From: Hirudinaria manillensis
Taxonomy: Eukaryota; Annelida; Clitellata; Hirudinida; Hirudinidae
Length of the DNA: 64,000 nucleotides
Direction: 5' to 3'
Assembly (NCBI GenBank): GCA_034509925.1
Contig: CM067537.1
Location: 1,765,001 to 1,829,000 of the forward strand
The notes under the pieces: generated by a model
Databases searched by the model: none
The model's input: the letters and a program-made list of their open reading frames with translations, nothing else
Told to the model about the DNA's origin: nothing
Shown here: positions 26,495 to 41,000 of the stretch, piece by piece
Layout of the letters: each line of letters begins with the position of its first letter
Numbering within the stretch: position 1 is the first letter of the stretch
Translations under genes and position numbers: made by a program

Positions 26495-27529
26495 GGACCG
26501 TCCTCTTTTTTTCTCGAGACAAATCTTTTCTCCAGGAAAGATGTACAGCAAGTGCTTTATGTTGCTGTCAGCCGATGTGCTGACTAATGCCATCTGTGGG
26601 AAGAACCCCCAGTGACCTCTGAAGTTTTAATTCTACTGACCTCAAGGTCGACATACTGCAGTGATTTAAACTCGACTGTGCAGACTTGCTTACCGTTAAC
26701 AATGATTTCTAGCTAATTTATTGGGTTGTGTATGTTTAGATCGGCAGTATTAACAATATTTACTCTGATGAGACTAGAAACTGCATTAAATATTCTTAAA
26801 TTAACAATTAATTTTGAAAATTGTGAATTTTAGAGAAAGCAAAAAAGAAAGTTTAGACTTTAAAACATACTCTTTCGATTTCAATTCCACAGTCAAGCAT
26901 TGAACCTGTGAATTGAAGAATCACCTGTCAATGACTTATGGCACGAGATAATGATAACTGATTACCCAATACAGAGCAGTGAATCACTCTAGAACTCCGA
27001 GTAATGAATCAGCCACTAACGATAGGGTATCGGTCCAAAAGAAACGAAGCCACTCACCCCAAGAAACTGGGTGGAAGGAGACGGGGAGAGAGGGAGACGG
27101 GGGTAGAGAACTGTAAGCATAAATTATCCACCGCTAATGAAAGCCATCATCTTTTATGAGCACCTTTTCTTTCTCACTTTTCCAGGCCTGATGATGGAGT
27201 GGACTTATGAATTCGCATTCTTTCCAAACTCCAACAACGTTGCTCGCCTGCCGTGACGGCATTAATATTGAGTGACCCAAATTCCCCGTTTCTCATTGGG
27301 CAGAAAGGGGTTTTTAGGGCGGGCTCTGGTCTTTCCCGGGGGTTTAACGGCTAATTTTTCCCAATAATATTTCACTAATAAACATGATAATCGGATATTT
27401 ACATATGTACTTCTTCCACATTTAGGTCAAACGTTGGATCGAGCAATGAATTGAGTTCAACTTCAGTCTGTATGTATTTTTCCAATGAGACTTGAACTAC
27501 AAACGGCTGTTTTCGAGTTTTACGGAACG
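26495..27529. other. Intergenic, no gene seen
   Basis: Unique sequence, with a G-rich GGGGAGAGAGGGAGACGGGGG stretch near 27,080-27,102. No gene is supported. Confidence 0.5.
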
Positions 27530-27619
27530 AAATTATTTGTTTATTTCAAATTATTTGTTTATTTCAAATTATTTGTTTATTTCAAATTATTTGTTTATTT
27601 CAAATTATTTGTTTATTTC
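27530..27619. repeat. 18-bp minisatellite, five copies
   Basis: Five nearly identical tandem copies of AAATTATTTGTTTATTTC. Confidence 0.95.
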
Positions 27620-29719
27620 GGTTAAATTGAGAGACATAAGTGACGTGGGATTTATATAAAACCATTAACTGATGTTTATTGAATGTTTTTTTAAATAAAT
27701 ATAAATTAATTTGAAAACAAATATATTTTAAAGACAAATTTAAAAAGATTAAAAAAGTAGCTTTAAAGTGAAACAATTTCCCCCTTAAAAGAGTCGATTT
27801 GTTCGATCCGTCATTTTAATTATTTTTTTATCTGTCATGCCTGGATAATTACTTGGATTAACCTAAGAGGCTAAAGCATAATAATCGCTTTAAATAAATA
27901 AAAATTCTTTAAAATCTTTAAATTAAATAAATAAATAAATATTTAAATAAATAAATATCTAAATAAATAAATATTTAAATAAATAAATAAATAAAGCTTT
28001 GATTAAATAAAAAATTTTAAAAACTTTAAATAATCTTTAAATAAATATAAATGATAAAGAATATATTTTTTAAAAAAGGCTCAATCAGGCACATTTATCT
28101 CTCAATTAATTAATAAATCATTTATTTATTAATAAAATAAATAAAAAACCAATCAATTTACTCGATCTGTCATATTCTTTCTTGTCTCACATACTTGGAG
28201 ACAAATTCCTCTTGCAAACGTGACGGGAATCTTTCAGTCCTTCGTCATGAATTTTCTGCTATCCACGGGTCTCTCCAGTAACGATCGTCATGGATGATTT
28301 ACTGCCAATTATTCGACAAAATGTGGAAATTAAATTTAAACTTCGAAAGAATTCTTTTCCTGCTTTAAATTAGGAGAGCATGATATCTTTTCGATGGGCG
28401 TCAAAATGGCAAATATGATTTCACACGGCTCAGTGATTGTAAAATATTTCATATTAAACATCAGAAATTAATATTACTTAATTATTCTGACTGTAAAAGT
28501 ATCTTAACGAGAAGGGACTAGCACATTAGGGAACCTGTGCCATAAACATGCGCAGACATCTCTGAGCAGAAAAGTGAAAGTTAAAGTATATTCATCCAGG
28601 GCAGTCCTTTCCTTGAACCGAGGTGCCCTTGACAACCACACCCTTCGTAAGAGGGCGACCTTCCCCCTCAATTGCGACTCCTGAGAAAAGACCCACCCAC
28701 CCTCATCGACCCAAAAAAACCACGATCCCATCAGATCACACCAACGAATGAAATTCATCAGTCCACTGAAAACCAAACCTGACGTCTCTTTTATAATGTC
28801 ATTTCAGAGCGGATAACGAAGCAAAATCGAGAAACCGAACGCAAAAGAGAGTCAAACTTTCTCAGATAACGAAGTCCAACGAGGTGTAACCCCACCACCA
28901 CCACTCTGGGGGGGGGGGGGGAAGAGGAGACGAGGAGGAAGAGGATGGTTTCGGTTTCGATCTTCACAAACCTTCTGGCGGAAGCGACTCTTGGCTCGGG
29001 AGTCTTTGAAATGTCTTTCCTTTCCTTTGAAATCACCATCCATCCTTCCTTCCTTCTTCTTGTTTTTATTTTTGCACATCTGTCGATTGACCACAAATAA
29101 TAACGACGATAAAAATAAAAACCATAATAATAAAATATCAATAATAACATTAATAATAACGATAATAATAATAATAAAATATCAATAATAATAATAATAA
29201 TAATTCACTGGTCGTCAGTAACCAACGGCTTTAAATAAAGGATAAAAGCAATGTTCCTTCTGACTTCTCCGTCAATGCATCCCCGCTTCACGCTTCGTTG
29301 ACTTCGTAGACCGAGAGTCAAGTCAAAATGCCGATCAATTAATAAATACCAAATATCTAACGACAACAATAATAATAATGATAATAAAATAATAATAATA
29401 ATAACATTTATGATATTAATAAAATAATAACAATAATCATAATCATAATAACCGTGACGACGAATGGAGGCTGTGCAAAGTTGGCATCACTGGGAGAGTT
29501 TGGCTGTCTGGGCAACGAGGCAAACGCGTCAAAGCGACACGAGGTGAGCGACACGCGACAGCGACGCCGAGTCGTCGACGACTTCAAAGCGACGTCGGCG
29601 TTTTATGTTAATTTACAATCGCAGGTGCGACCGGAAAATCGACGCCACACGAGCCACGACGGGATCAATACGGAAACGTTCGATCAGAGAAATTCAACGC
29701 CGTAACAAGGAGGCTCGTC

Positions 29720-29720
<1 letters not shown>
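27620..29720. other. Intergenic, AT-rich, with AAAT runs and a poly-G tract
   Basis: AAAT-type runs at about 27,920-28,000, and a 12-14 base G run near 28,908-28,921. No gene is supported on either strand. Confidence 0.55.
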
Positions 29721-29752
<32 letters not shown>

Positions 29753-29840
29753 GTAACAATAATAATAATAATAATAGTAACAATAATAATAATAATAATA
29801 GTAACAATAATAATAATAATAATAGTAACAATAATAACAT
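29721..29840. repeat. 24-bp higher-order minisatellite inside an AAT array
   Basis: The word TAGTAAC recurs every 24 bases four times (near 29,751, 29,775, 29,799 and 29,823), separated by AAT units. The array has therefore expanded by a 24-bp unit rather than by single trinucleotides. Confidence 0.9.
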
Positions 29841-30972
29841 TATTTTATTATTAATAAGAATTTATGATAAATAAGAATTTTTATTATTACTGTGAATTAT
29901 CTCCCAACAATAATGATAATAATAATAATAATAATAATAATAATCATCATCATCACCACAAATTAGTCTCAAGAATGTTGATGGAATCAATCAAGGTCAA
30001 AGGCCGACAGGACTCCGCAGGGTGGAGGGGGAATAAAATCAACGACATGCAAACAGGTAGCAAGGTCAAAAAAAAAAAAAATAATAAATTAATAATACTA
30101 ATTAATAATAATACTAATTGATAATAATAATTAATAATTATAATTAAATATTACACAAACGCTAGTTACGTAATTATCATCTAGGATTACGATTTAAAAA
30201 CAATGACGACGTCAATTGGCAACAGACGAACGATGGCGACGTCAGCGACATTCGACGCGACGAAAAATGTACAACTTTAAAGTTCCGTGACGGTTTGCGT
30301 CACGTGGCGTCACCAGTGCTAGGAGCGGGAAGTGAACGAACGAACGATGGATGAACGAATGAATGAATGAGTTAATTAATTAATTAATTAATCAATAAGT
30401 TAAGCGATCTCCCCTTCGACTGCCGCTCGAGTCGTTGACGCGTCCGCGCGTGCGACGAACTTCCAATTTACGAACGCAACCTCGAGAATGAATTCTATGC
30501 AAACAGCAGACAACCTCTTAGTTCGATTGGAAACATCAGTCACCGTCATCGTCGTCGTTATCATCATCATCATCGTCATCACCTCGGGATGGATATCTTA
30601 GGCCGTTGGGGCCCCGTCTTACGAGACATGGTTGAATGCCCGGGACAAGTGCGCTCGAGCAAGACGGTCCGAGTCGCATCAGGCTGTCGGCAGTTAAGTT
30701 AAGTAATCATATTAAGCGTCGATTGCACTCGTAAACTCCTCCTCTTCCTCCTCCTCCTCCTCCTTTGTCGGCGGAAGTAAGGAACCGTTCACAGACAGGC
30801 AAACTTTCGTGGCAAAAGGAAGCGTTATCCGACTGGAATTTTGTGAATTTTGAGAGATGGCGCCCCCGTAAACGCGGAGCGTCTGAACAGAAAACAAGCA
30901 ATCGATTTATTTAAGAAAACCATTTTCCTCCCTTCGAGAGAGAGAGAGAGGGAACAAAGTCCGCTGAAGGAA
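29841..30972. other. Intergenic and TRIP12 3' flank
   Basis: Mixed unique and AAT-rich sequence. A TTTATT at 30,906-30,911 reads AATAAA on the minus strand, 62 bases past the TRIP12 stop, and is the likely poly(A) signal. Confidence 0.5.
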
Positions 30973-32031
30973 TCAAGACAGGTGGAAAGACTTCTGGCCT
31001 TCTCGGGTGGCCAGCAGGAGCTTTTCTCTCGTCACCTCGACGCTCGTGTATTCTGGAAGCTTGAAGTAGTTGACGCACGTCATGACCGACGGGAGGTAGC
31101 CGTCGGGGTCGTCGTTGTTCTCCACGGACTTCCTGACGATGGTCAGGGGCGGATTGAGGCTCTTGAGACCTGGGGAGGACGAGAGTCGAAATGTTAATGT
31201 GCATATTTAACAAATAATTTAATTTAAACCAATTACTCAGCCATTTAATGTTATTAATCATAATTAACATTAAACCAATTACTCAGCCATTTAATGTTAT
31301 TAATCATCATTAACATTAACTAATTAGTCAGCTAATTAATCATCAGTGACTCACCTCCCACGGGCAGCTTCGGGGATCCGGTCGTGAATTGAACGAAGAG
31401 TCTTTGCTGGTCGGCGTCGAAGGAGGACAGGACTTGGAAGAGGTACCTGATCGGAGGGGAGTCCACGGAGTAGCCGTGGTCCACCCGGCAGCACTCGCTC
31501 AGGTACCTGGAGGTCCAAGGCTCGAAGTTGTTTCCACAAAACAGCATCTCCATCTGGATGGATTGATAGGTTGATCGATTGATTTATTGGTTTTTATAAA
31601 TGACGACATCAATTTTAATGGAATTTTAGCAAATTTTGACTTATCATAAAACAATGAATTCAAATATTAAACAATATAAATGTAATTATAAATAATCGCT
31701 CGCATATCGTATTCAGCTTACTGAGAGTTACTAAGAGTTTAATTAATAATAGTTGGTTAATTAATTAATTAAAAAGTCATTGAGTGCAGACCTCCTCGGG
31801 GTAGAAGAGCGACAGTTGAGACATGGAAAATATGGATTCGAATCCTTCTTTAAGGGCCTCCAGCTGCTTGCCTGGGCCTTCATGGAGCATCCAATGAACG
31901 AGGAGCTGCAATGAATAATCAATCAGATAATTAGCATAATGCAGCAGGAATATTCACGAAAGACGATGATCTACTTTAATCTGCAGTTATATTATCTAGT
32001 ATAATAATAACATAATAATAATAATAATAAC

Positions 32032-32063
<32 letters not shown>

Positions 32064-35000
32064 GTCACAGGCACCTTGAGATATTCTTCAATGTTGTTGA
32101 TTCCAAGCAGTACGTCCTTCCCTCCTCGTTTCATTTCAACGTTCGGGAATCCCGGCAGACAGAAGTCGATGCCGAGATCTTCGAAGCTGCAACCGTCGAG
32201 CGTCAAACTGCTCAGGGCCAGGATGCGACTCTCTGCGGTCTGATTGAAGATCAATCAATTATCAACCAATCAATTATTAATCAGTCAATTATCAATCAAT
32301 TAACAACTCAATCAACTTATCGATTAAATGATTAATTGATTGCTTTTAATGTTTATAAAACTTTCACGACTAAAATAACTTTAAACATTAAATTAACAGC
32401 CCATGTAAGCCTTATTAATATTAATCAGTTGGGGTAGGGGCGGAGCTGGGGTTGACACTCACGTGTGATTGGTCGGCTTCGATGGTCTTCTTCTGCCTCA
32501 GTATGTCGAGCAGTTGCTGAACGAACTTGGACACCGACGGGAGGACGGCATCGAGGTCCGACAGTCCGAGGCTGTGTTGCTTCGTGGTGCTGTTGTTGTT
32601 GTTGGACGAGCTGGGGGAGTTGAGCATCCACTTGAAGAGTGACTTGCTCAGTGGGAGGTCCAGCTGTTGAGTAATATTAATAATAATAATAATAATAATG
32701 GTGATAATTTAAGTTATAAGTCTAGAACATTTGAGAGATTTCTGTTCTCAACATAACAACAGCAACAATAATAATAATAATAACAACAGTAATAATAATA
32801 ATAATAAGATCCTTCATTAATCAATATTAAATTATTATTATAATTATAATATCTTATCAATCAATAGATCACATTTATAATAATTATATTGGTAATGCCA
32901 TTAACAATCACTGTTTTATTATATCACTAATTTATTCATTATTATAATAAGAACATACCATTCTGGAATCCATAAGAGCTTTGGCCATGAATTTTCCAAG
33001 AAACTTGAACTTTGACCTGATTTTGTTGACCTGTGCTGCCCTCACCGACTTGTGTATCGGTGCTGGGAACAGGCCGCAAGACGAGAACGTGTACTTCGAC
33101 TGAGAGTCCTTTTTTGATTCTGAATTTAAAAAAAAAAACAATTTTTATATATTTTTTTTAAAATATATTTTAAATTGTGGTGAAATTTGAAATTAAAGAA
33201 AGTTATTGAAGGGAAATTTGAAATTAATAAATAAATTATCCCATATTAACATCTGTCAGCAACCGCAACATATCGGTCGCCGTTGGCAACGCATCGGACG
33301 CGAATCAACTTACCGTCGGCATTGGCGACAGGTTCTCCGTTCCAGAGTTCGAGGTCGTGTCTTTGGAGCTCCTTGGAGACCAAAGCGTAGAATTCCATGG
33401 TCGGACCGAGACCAGTACCAACCTGTAAGAAAAGAGGAGGAGTTGGAATAAATTATTACAATGAATTATTATAATCATCTCCGTCAGCATCTCCAATGCC
33501 GTCGTCGTCATCATCGTCGTCGTCGTTACCTCGTTCTCGTACTGTATTTCCAGTAATGCCTTGAAGTTATTCATGTCACCGATAAGTTTCTCTGCCTGCT
33601 TCAGAATGTCTTCCCTCGATATCGTGGCCTGCAACCAAAGACACAATCAAATAAATCAATCAATAAACAAACCGACCAATCAATCAATCAATCATTAATT
33701 CCAGGCATTGAAACACTAGCAGCAATAGGCCATCGGGTTAGGTATGTAGGCAAGCAAGCCCTTTGTAAACTCCACCCACCTTTCGTCTTTCGAGTCTGGG
33801 CACTACCCTGTCGTTGTTCTCGGAGCTGCTTCCCTGGTCCTGATTGGACTCCCTCTGCACCCGATGCATGGCGCGTTCCCTATCGAAGGCTGTGGCGTAG
33901 AACAGGAGTTGTCTCGTCTCGAATGGCAGCAGGAACGAGCTGGAACGAATAAATTAATATTTAATGAGCTGTAACGAATCAATGCCGTATTGGAGATTAT
34001 TAATGAAACAACAACTAAAGAAAGTGCACTCCGCTGACCTCGTCCTCGCTATCTGCCCGAGCCACGTTGGCAGGTTCCCGGTCATGATGGACAGCGGATC
34101 CTGAAGTTGTCTGTTGGCCTTCGATGTCAACTTGCTGCTCAGGAAGTCCTGATTGGCCAGGAGCGAAGGAGCGTTCAACTTCTGATTGGTGGAAAGAGAT
34201 ATGTTATAATTAGCTTTCAATCATTTCAAAGCATTAATTAATCGTAAAAAACACTAGTAATAATAATTATTTCATAACTTTAATAAATTATTTTATAATT
34301 TTAATGAATTATTTCATAATTTTCTCCAACCTCAAACAAGATGCCCCAATGCCTGCTGAGGGCGTACATGATGTTGAGCAGCGGCAGGACCTTCAGCGAC
34401 GGATCCTTGAAGGTCAAGATCGATGATGCGTGAAGGTCGAGCGCCTGGTCCAATGACGAACATCTGCTGAGATCCAATTCTGTGGGGGACAAGGACATCA
34501 TTGTTATTATTATTATTACTATTATTATTATTATTAATTAGTTAGTAAATTTTGATTGATATTAAAACTAATTAAAGAGCAGAGTATTATTATTATTATT
34601 GCCTTGATATATTAAAATAAAAAGGATCCATTTTCTATTAATATCACTATTAATATAACTATTATTAATATTACTATTATTATTGTTATCATCATTAATG
34701 TATTCAATATGCATATCATTTTGGCAGTGCACACAAAAAGCCACTGATTGTGTCTGACCTTTGATGGCTTTTGAACCTCCTTTGGCTTTTGATTTGTCAG
34801 TTTTCGTCTTCTTGGGACTCGCGACGACGTCCGTCGCTGGCGTCTGCGACGTTTTTGAAGATCCCTCAGTTGCTGGTCTAAAGCTGGAAAAGTATATCGA
34901 ATTGAAGTATTAATGACAATAGGATGAAATGTGATTAAATAATAATAAATTGCAATAAATACAAATAAAGTGGGGGCAAAAGACATTCCTAAATAAATAT

Positions 35001-38000
35001 ATATATTTATAATAAATATAAACAAATTAAGCCGACTGCTGAACGTCGATGACAGAATAAAAAAGAAATATTGTAAACAAACACAGCAGCCAACAAAACA
35101 TTCCTAACATTAAAATATAAAGTAGGAACAAAACGAGACGAGAAAAACGACTCACAAGATGGTGTGCGTGTTGGTCCAGATGCAGTTGGCCCCGAAAGCG
35201 CTCTCCCAGTCACCCTCCGTCTCGGCTTCGAGACCCTGGACTCCCCCGGCACCCCTGCCCGGGTTCGGTCGGTTCCCGAACTGTCTGACGGCCTCGTAGA
35301 CGGTCATGTTGTAGGGCAGCACGCGGTCGTTTAGTACGAACTCTATGGAGTGCGGCTGGACGGCTGGCTGCTGCTGCTGTTGTTGTTGCTGGGCCGAGTT
35401 CTGATGACGGCGACTGCCACTTCCTCCACTACCACCGCCGCTGCCGGCAGCTGTCGCCGGTGCGGTAGTGGAAGCCGTGGCCGGGGTCTGGTGCGAGGTC
35501 GAGGGCATGTTGAGGCCCTCTTCGATTTCATCGTCGCTGGCTTCCTCGTCTTCTTCATCGTCGTCATCTCCGCCCTGTGAACATTTAACGAGTCGTTTAT
35601 TAGTAAGCTTTCAAATACTTTGTGATTTGTCTTTGTAAACAAAAGTCGACAATATGCGAAGAGAGGTTGCAATAAGCAAAGTGAATTCACAATTAGTAGA
35701 ACAATTGTCAGATCTAAAATTGCCACAAAATCATAATCATCATCATCATTTACCTGTTTCTCTTTTTTACCAACCTGCCTGACCTTGGCAAAGCCCCTCA
35801 TGAGAAGGTACCTCTCGATGGCTTGCACCAAAGCCAAGGGGTCAATCTTGACCGGTCCGCCCTTCCACTGCTTCAAGGTCGTGCATGACGGATGTCGCTG
35901 TAGGTTGCACTGGAGGCGACGAGAAAAAGGAGTTATTACAAGTTGTAATCATAACTTAACCATTGTGATTTAACTTAATTGTTTATCATTCTTAGTATTA
36001 TAATATCTCCATTACATATAACATTGAGGCAGAATATGGATTGATTAAACAATTATTCAGATCATCAGATACATCAGCAGATGACTCACCTTGATTTGGT
36101 GCGTGTCAAAGAACCTGATGGCGTTGTTTCCTCCCCTGGTAAGGCTCGATCCTGCAGGGAGGTCATGAACTTTGACCTGGAACTGGAAAAACATCAGAGA
36201 ATTAGAACATCTGTCACATGAGATGGAGAGAGAGAGATAGGGAGAAAGAGCGAGCGAACGACAGAAAAAAATGAACGATAACCAACCTGTTCCAAATGAT
36301 GGAAGCAGGCCATCAATTTCATCACAATGCATTGGAAAGGCCTTGTATCCATGGTGTCCACGTTCAGAACCATCCTGCTGTCAGTCACCTTTACAAGAGA
36401 AAGAGAGAATGATAATGACATTTGTGGATAAATAACAATAATAATAATAATAATAATAGTATTAATGGACAATCAGCCCTATAACTGACCAATAGTCAAC
36501 TATTATTAACACCAATTTTAATTTAAAATATCCATTAAGATATAAAAATTTAAAAAAAAAAACCTACCATAGGACTCTTGAGAAACACGGTGAGGAATGT
36601 CTTGGCTCTCTCGTATCTCAGGACCATGTCGGAGTCGGACACCCTGGGGTCGCGACCCGACGACCCCGACCTGGGGCTCGGGGCGAGGAAGGAGAGCAGG
36701 GAGTCCAGGACGCCGCTGTGGATCATCTCGAATGGCGAGACGTCTTCGTCCGTCATGATCTTCGACAATTCACGGAGACCTTCGATGCCCCTCGTCTGAG
36801 AAAAAGTAGTTCGGCAAGTGGTTATAAGATGTTGAAACTTTAGCATCGTCATATTTTATTATTATTATTATTAATACTAATCATTCATTTGTTTTATCTT
36901 GTGACAGAAAATAGATTTGCAGTTTTTAATTAATGACAATATAACATCAATCAATTCCAATAAAAATACATCGTAAATCGCAATAATTAAAATAATAATA
37001 ATAATAACAACAAGAACCTCATCAATGAGGAGACTGTTGGCCGAGAAGAGCTGGTTGAGGCAGGACAGAGCAGACATGGCAGTGTTGTTTGCCCCCTGTT
37101 CGCCATAATATTTCTCGCAGAACTTGGTAGCTGTTGGGCATAAAAAAGGACAATATTGTAAACATCTCACAATATTAATATTATTATTGAATATAAATAT
37201 AACACCCTTATAATAATGTATATATAATAATAATAATGTTGATTATATTATAATAACATTATATTTTTAATATTAATATTATAATTAGATCATACCACAG
37301 ATTATAATATCATTGATTATAAATATAATTAAATATAATAAACTATATAATAATATTAATATTATCATTAATATAGTAATTAACATGATCACTCTACCTT
37401 GTTCACAGATCCACTGCCTGATCTTCTCCCTGGCATCAGAGGGCGCACAGGGCGTGGTGGCGCCAGGCTGGGGCACGTTGAAGGCAGGTGTGTGGAACAG
37501 CTGCTGATGACCTGCCAGGTGGTGACCAGGTATGACCATCGCTCCCTGCGGCTGCGAGTAAGAGAAATTGTAGTCATAAATATAAATGTGATAATGGAAT
37601 TAATTACTTAATTATTTATTTTATTAGTCTATTTTTAATTCCAATATATCTTACATATCAGATTTAAATACAGTATTTAAAATTCTTAGTAATTATAGAA
37701 AATTATTATATTCCAAATTATATTATTGTTAGGTTTCTGCAAACATGGATCCCATTCCTGCAGGAAAGACAATGAAAATGGTTGGACATCTACCTCAACT
37801 TCTTCACTTAGCCCAGATTTACTTGATTCTGGTTCACTTGACCCAGATTTACTTGATTCTGGTTCACCTAACCCAGATTTACTTGGTTCTTGTTCATCAG
37901 ACCCAGATTTATTTGATTCTGGTTCCACAAAATTTGATTCACCCTGCTCCGATTCACCAAGCTTTGATTCACCATGCTCTGATTCACCAAGCTTTGATTC

Positions 38001-41000
38001 ACCATGCTCTGATTCACCTTGCTTTGATTCACCATGCTCCGATTCACTATATTCTGACTCACTATACTCTGATTCACCCTCCTCCCAATCATCTTCAGAT
38101 TGAATCATCCTATATATATCATCCTCTGTATACATCTCAGGTTCATTCGACTGTGATCCGTCCAAATCGGACTCTGATTCGTCCGATTCAGACTCGCTCG
38201 ATTCTGATTCATCCAAATCGGGTTCGTTAGACTTGAATTCTCCTGGTGTCTCCGACTGATTTATTTCGGATTCCCTCAACTTGGGTTTGCACTCCTCTAA
38301 TCCGACTGGCTCGGATTCTGAATTACTCGACTCCGATTGACTCACTAGTGGAGAAGCAGGGCGATCCATCTGCCGGTTGGAAGACCTGTTCCACTTGAGA
38401 CCCTGTAGGAAGCTCGGAGGCTTGGAATTCCACCTGTTCTGCCTCAGGTGCGACGACTGGTCCACGTCTCCCAACAGGCCGTGAAGTTCGGAAGGGGTGC
38501 CCGGCTGCTGCGGCTGGCCCGGGGCATAGAAGGCGGGCATCTGCAGGATCTGCGGGGCGAGGGGGGATTGGTGCTGGTGTTGGACTCCGTCCACGACGAG
38601 GCCGAGTCCGGCCGAAGACGGATTGACGGCCGGAGCCATCACGTTCGGCGGAATCACGTTCGCTCCGCCAAACGTCGCGCCCCTGCCCGACTTTCCCCCC
38701 GACATCCTCCTGGAAGATACCTTCTTGTGCTTCAAGACGTTGCTGATTTTGCTAGTTGAAATAAACGAAGACTTGTTAATATGATTATCTAGCACACGTG
38801 ATCGTAATTCGTTAGTTAACATGCAGCTCGGTGTCATTTGCAAATCAAGAAACTGATATTATCGGAATATCCGAACGGAGAAGCATTCATCTCAGAAGCA
38901 AAACCAAAATTAATAAAAAAAAATTAAGCTTGAGAAGCAGTGAAAAATAATCATTAAAATACTAATGCAAATCCATAGATATGTGAAACTGAAGTCAAAT
39001 AAATTAATTTTAGAAAAAAAAATAATAATAAAAGAAGAAGCAATGTAAAATGGAGAGCTAAGAAAGTCCCAAAATTGAATGCACTAAGCAAAGCAGCGAC
39101 GAGAGGAAAAAGGCGGCGATGCCGTCTCTGCGCCCCGCCCGGAGCCGGGTTTCGAACACGGAGCCTCCGGAAGACTCTGCCCTATGCCGGCGACGAAGCC
39201 TCGGACCCCGAACGAAAAACGAAACACTGACAGTCTCGGCGACACCGGACTGGAACGCCCCGTGGGTCCAAGCGCCAAAGAACCGACGTCCACGGAGCCA
39301 CCGAGCTGGCCCGGAAGGAAGGGGTGGGCGGACGGCAACGGAGGAGGGAACTCCAGGGCAGGTTCTTGGAAAACGTGGAAAGACGGATACGGAGGTGGAG
39401 GAGGAGGCAGACGTGCGTACGGGGTCGTCAGGTGCTGAGGTACGTGCAAGAAGGATTGTCTGAAAATGTGACAAAGCCCTCGTCACGTTGACATTGCATG
39501 TCAGCAAGGATGGTGATGATGATGACAATGCTTATGCGTGGTAACAAAGAAGTGCATCTCTAGCAACTCTCTGGAGATGCTAGTCGTCTGCCAAAGACAA
39601 GTTAACTATGTGCCCATTTAATATTTGCCACAATAAATTAAAATTAATATAGAAACATCTGTCAATTTCATCATTACAATTTGCACCACCTCCTTACAAT
39701 ACCGAAAAAGCACTCAATGCATCATCACGATTCACTATGAATTATGAATTATTATCATCCGTCATCTTATAACACAAGAAAAAAAAACATTCCAAACCTA
39801 AATGATCCAGACCCCTGTTGTGGGAGTGGCGGAGGCATCAGGGTGCTCAGAAGGGGCTGGTGGTGCGAGAACCCGGCGTTCCTCGCAGACCGGGCCGACC
39901 CGGGCACGACCGGGATGGCTCCGCCCCCGTTGTTGTGGTTCGAGTTGGTCGGCATTCCGAGGACGGCCGGGTGGACCTGCTGCTGGGGCGCCGCGGACGA
40001 GGAGGAAGAGGACGACGAGGAGCTCAGGTCCATGACCTCCAATCCCGAGGCGGAGGGGGGATGCGGATGCTGCCGGTCGGGCGAGACGAGGCCGGGCGTA
40101 GAGCCGCTGGCTGGGAGATCTCGGAGCTTCTTGATCTGGTGAACAACTCCTGTTGACGTTTTTAAGGTGGTTAAGTGAAATTCTTGTCATAGTTCATGAT
40201 TATTAAATAGAACATCTGATTTCACTAACATCATTAGTAATAATGGATTAATAATAACAGACTAATAATTAATTATATAAATCCTTATTTCAATCAATTT
40301 TAACTCCGCCCACCTTCCCTGCAGAAGTGAACGTTGAATATTTCCGGCAGCTTCTCTACTAGGACGAATGCCATCTGGACGCTGACAACGACGACCTTGA
40401 GATCCGTGGAGGCCATCATGGCAGCTATGTGACTGCATTAGGAAGGGCAATGATTATATTAAAATTAATTAAATAAATAAACTTATTAATTAATTTATTT
40501 ATTTATTTATCTCATTATTCGAAGCCATTTCAGAAATAGATCTCAATAAGTTGCAAAGCACATCAGCAGGTAAAAAATAAATAAACTTATTCAGTCATTC
40601 ATTCACCTATTTATTTATTTAATTATTTATTTATTTAGTTAAAATTCAAATCAATTCAAAGCCATTTCAAGAGACAAACCTGGATACATTGCACATGGGC
40701 AGCACGCTCTTCAATGGTTCTGCATTGCCGTAGTAGATGATCCTCATGAGAGCCTGAAGACACTTGTGTCGAATGGAGGAACCGGCCTGGAAGATCGAAA
40801 GAACGAACCGGTAAAAGAAAGCATGCACGGAGGCAATCGAGATTTACGTTTTAAGGATTCGCAAGGAGATTATCAAACTACACCGACCGATGAATTGTAG
40901 ACTTCGTAGAGGACGCAGAAGAGAGTCTTGATGAAGGAGTCTCCGAGTTCCGGACTGTCCTTCAAGGCGACCTCTCTGGCGTCGACCTTTGACTGTTGGT

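Noticed and set aside
37726..38230. Plus-strand frames of 125 and 161 residues rich in DSP and LIL
   Set aside because: They are antisense to the acidic repeat of TRIP12, whose sense frame is supported by conserved flanks and phases.
39119..39463. Plus-strand 114-residue frame in the GC-rich block
   Set aside because: No start context, splice signals or recognisable content; GC-rich DNA simply has few stops.
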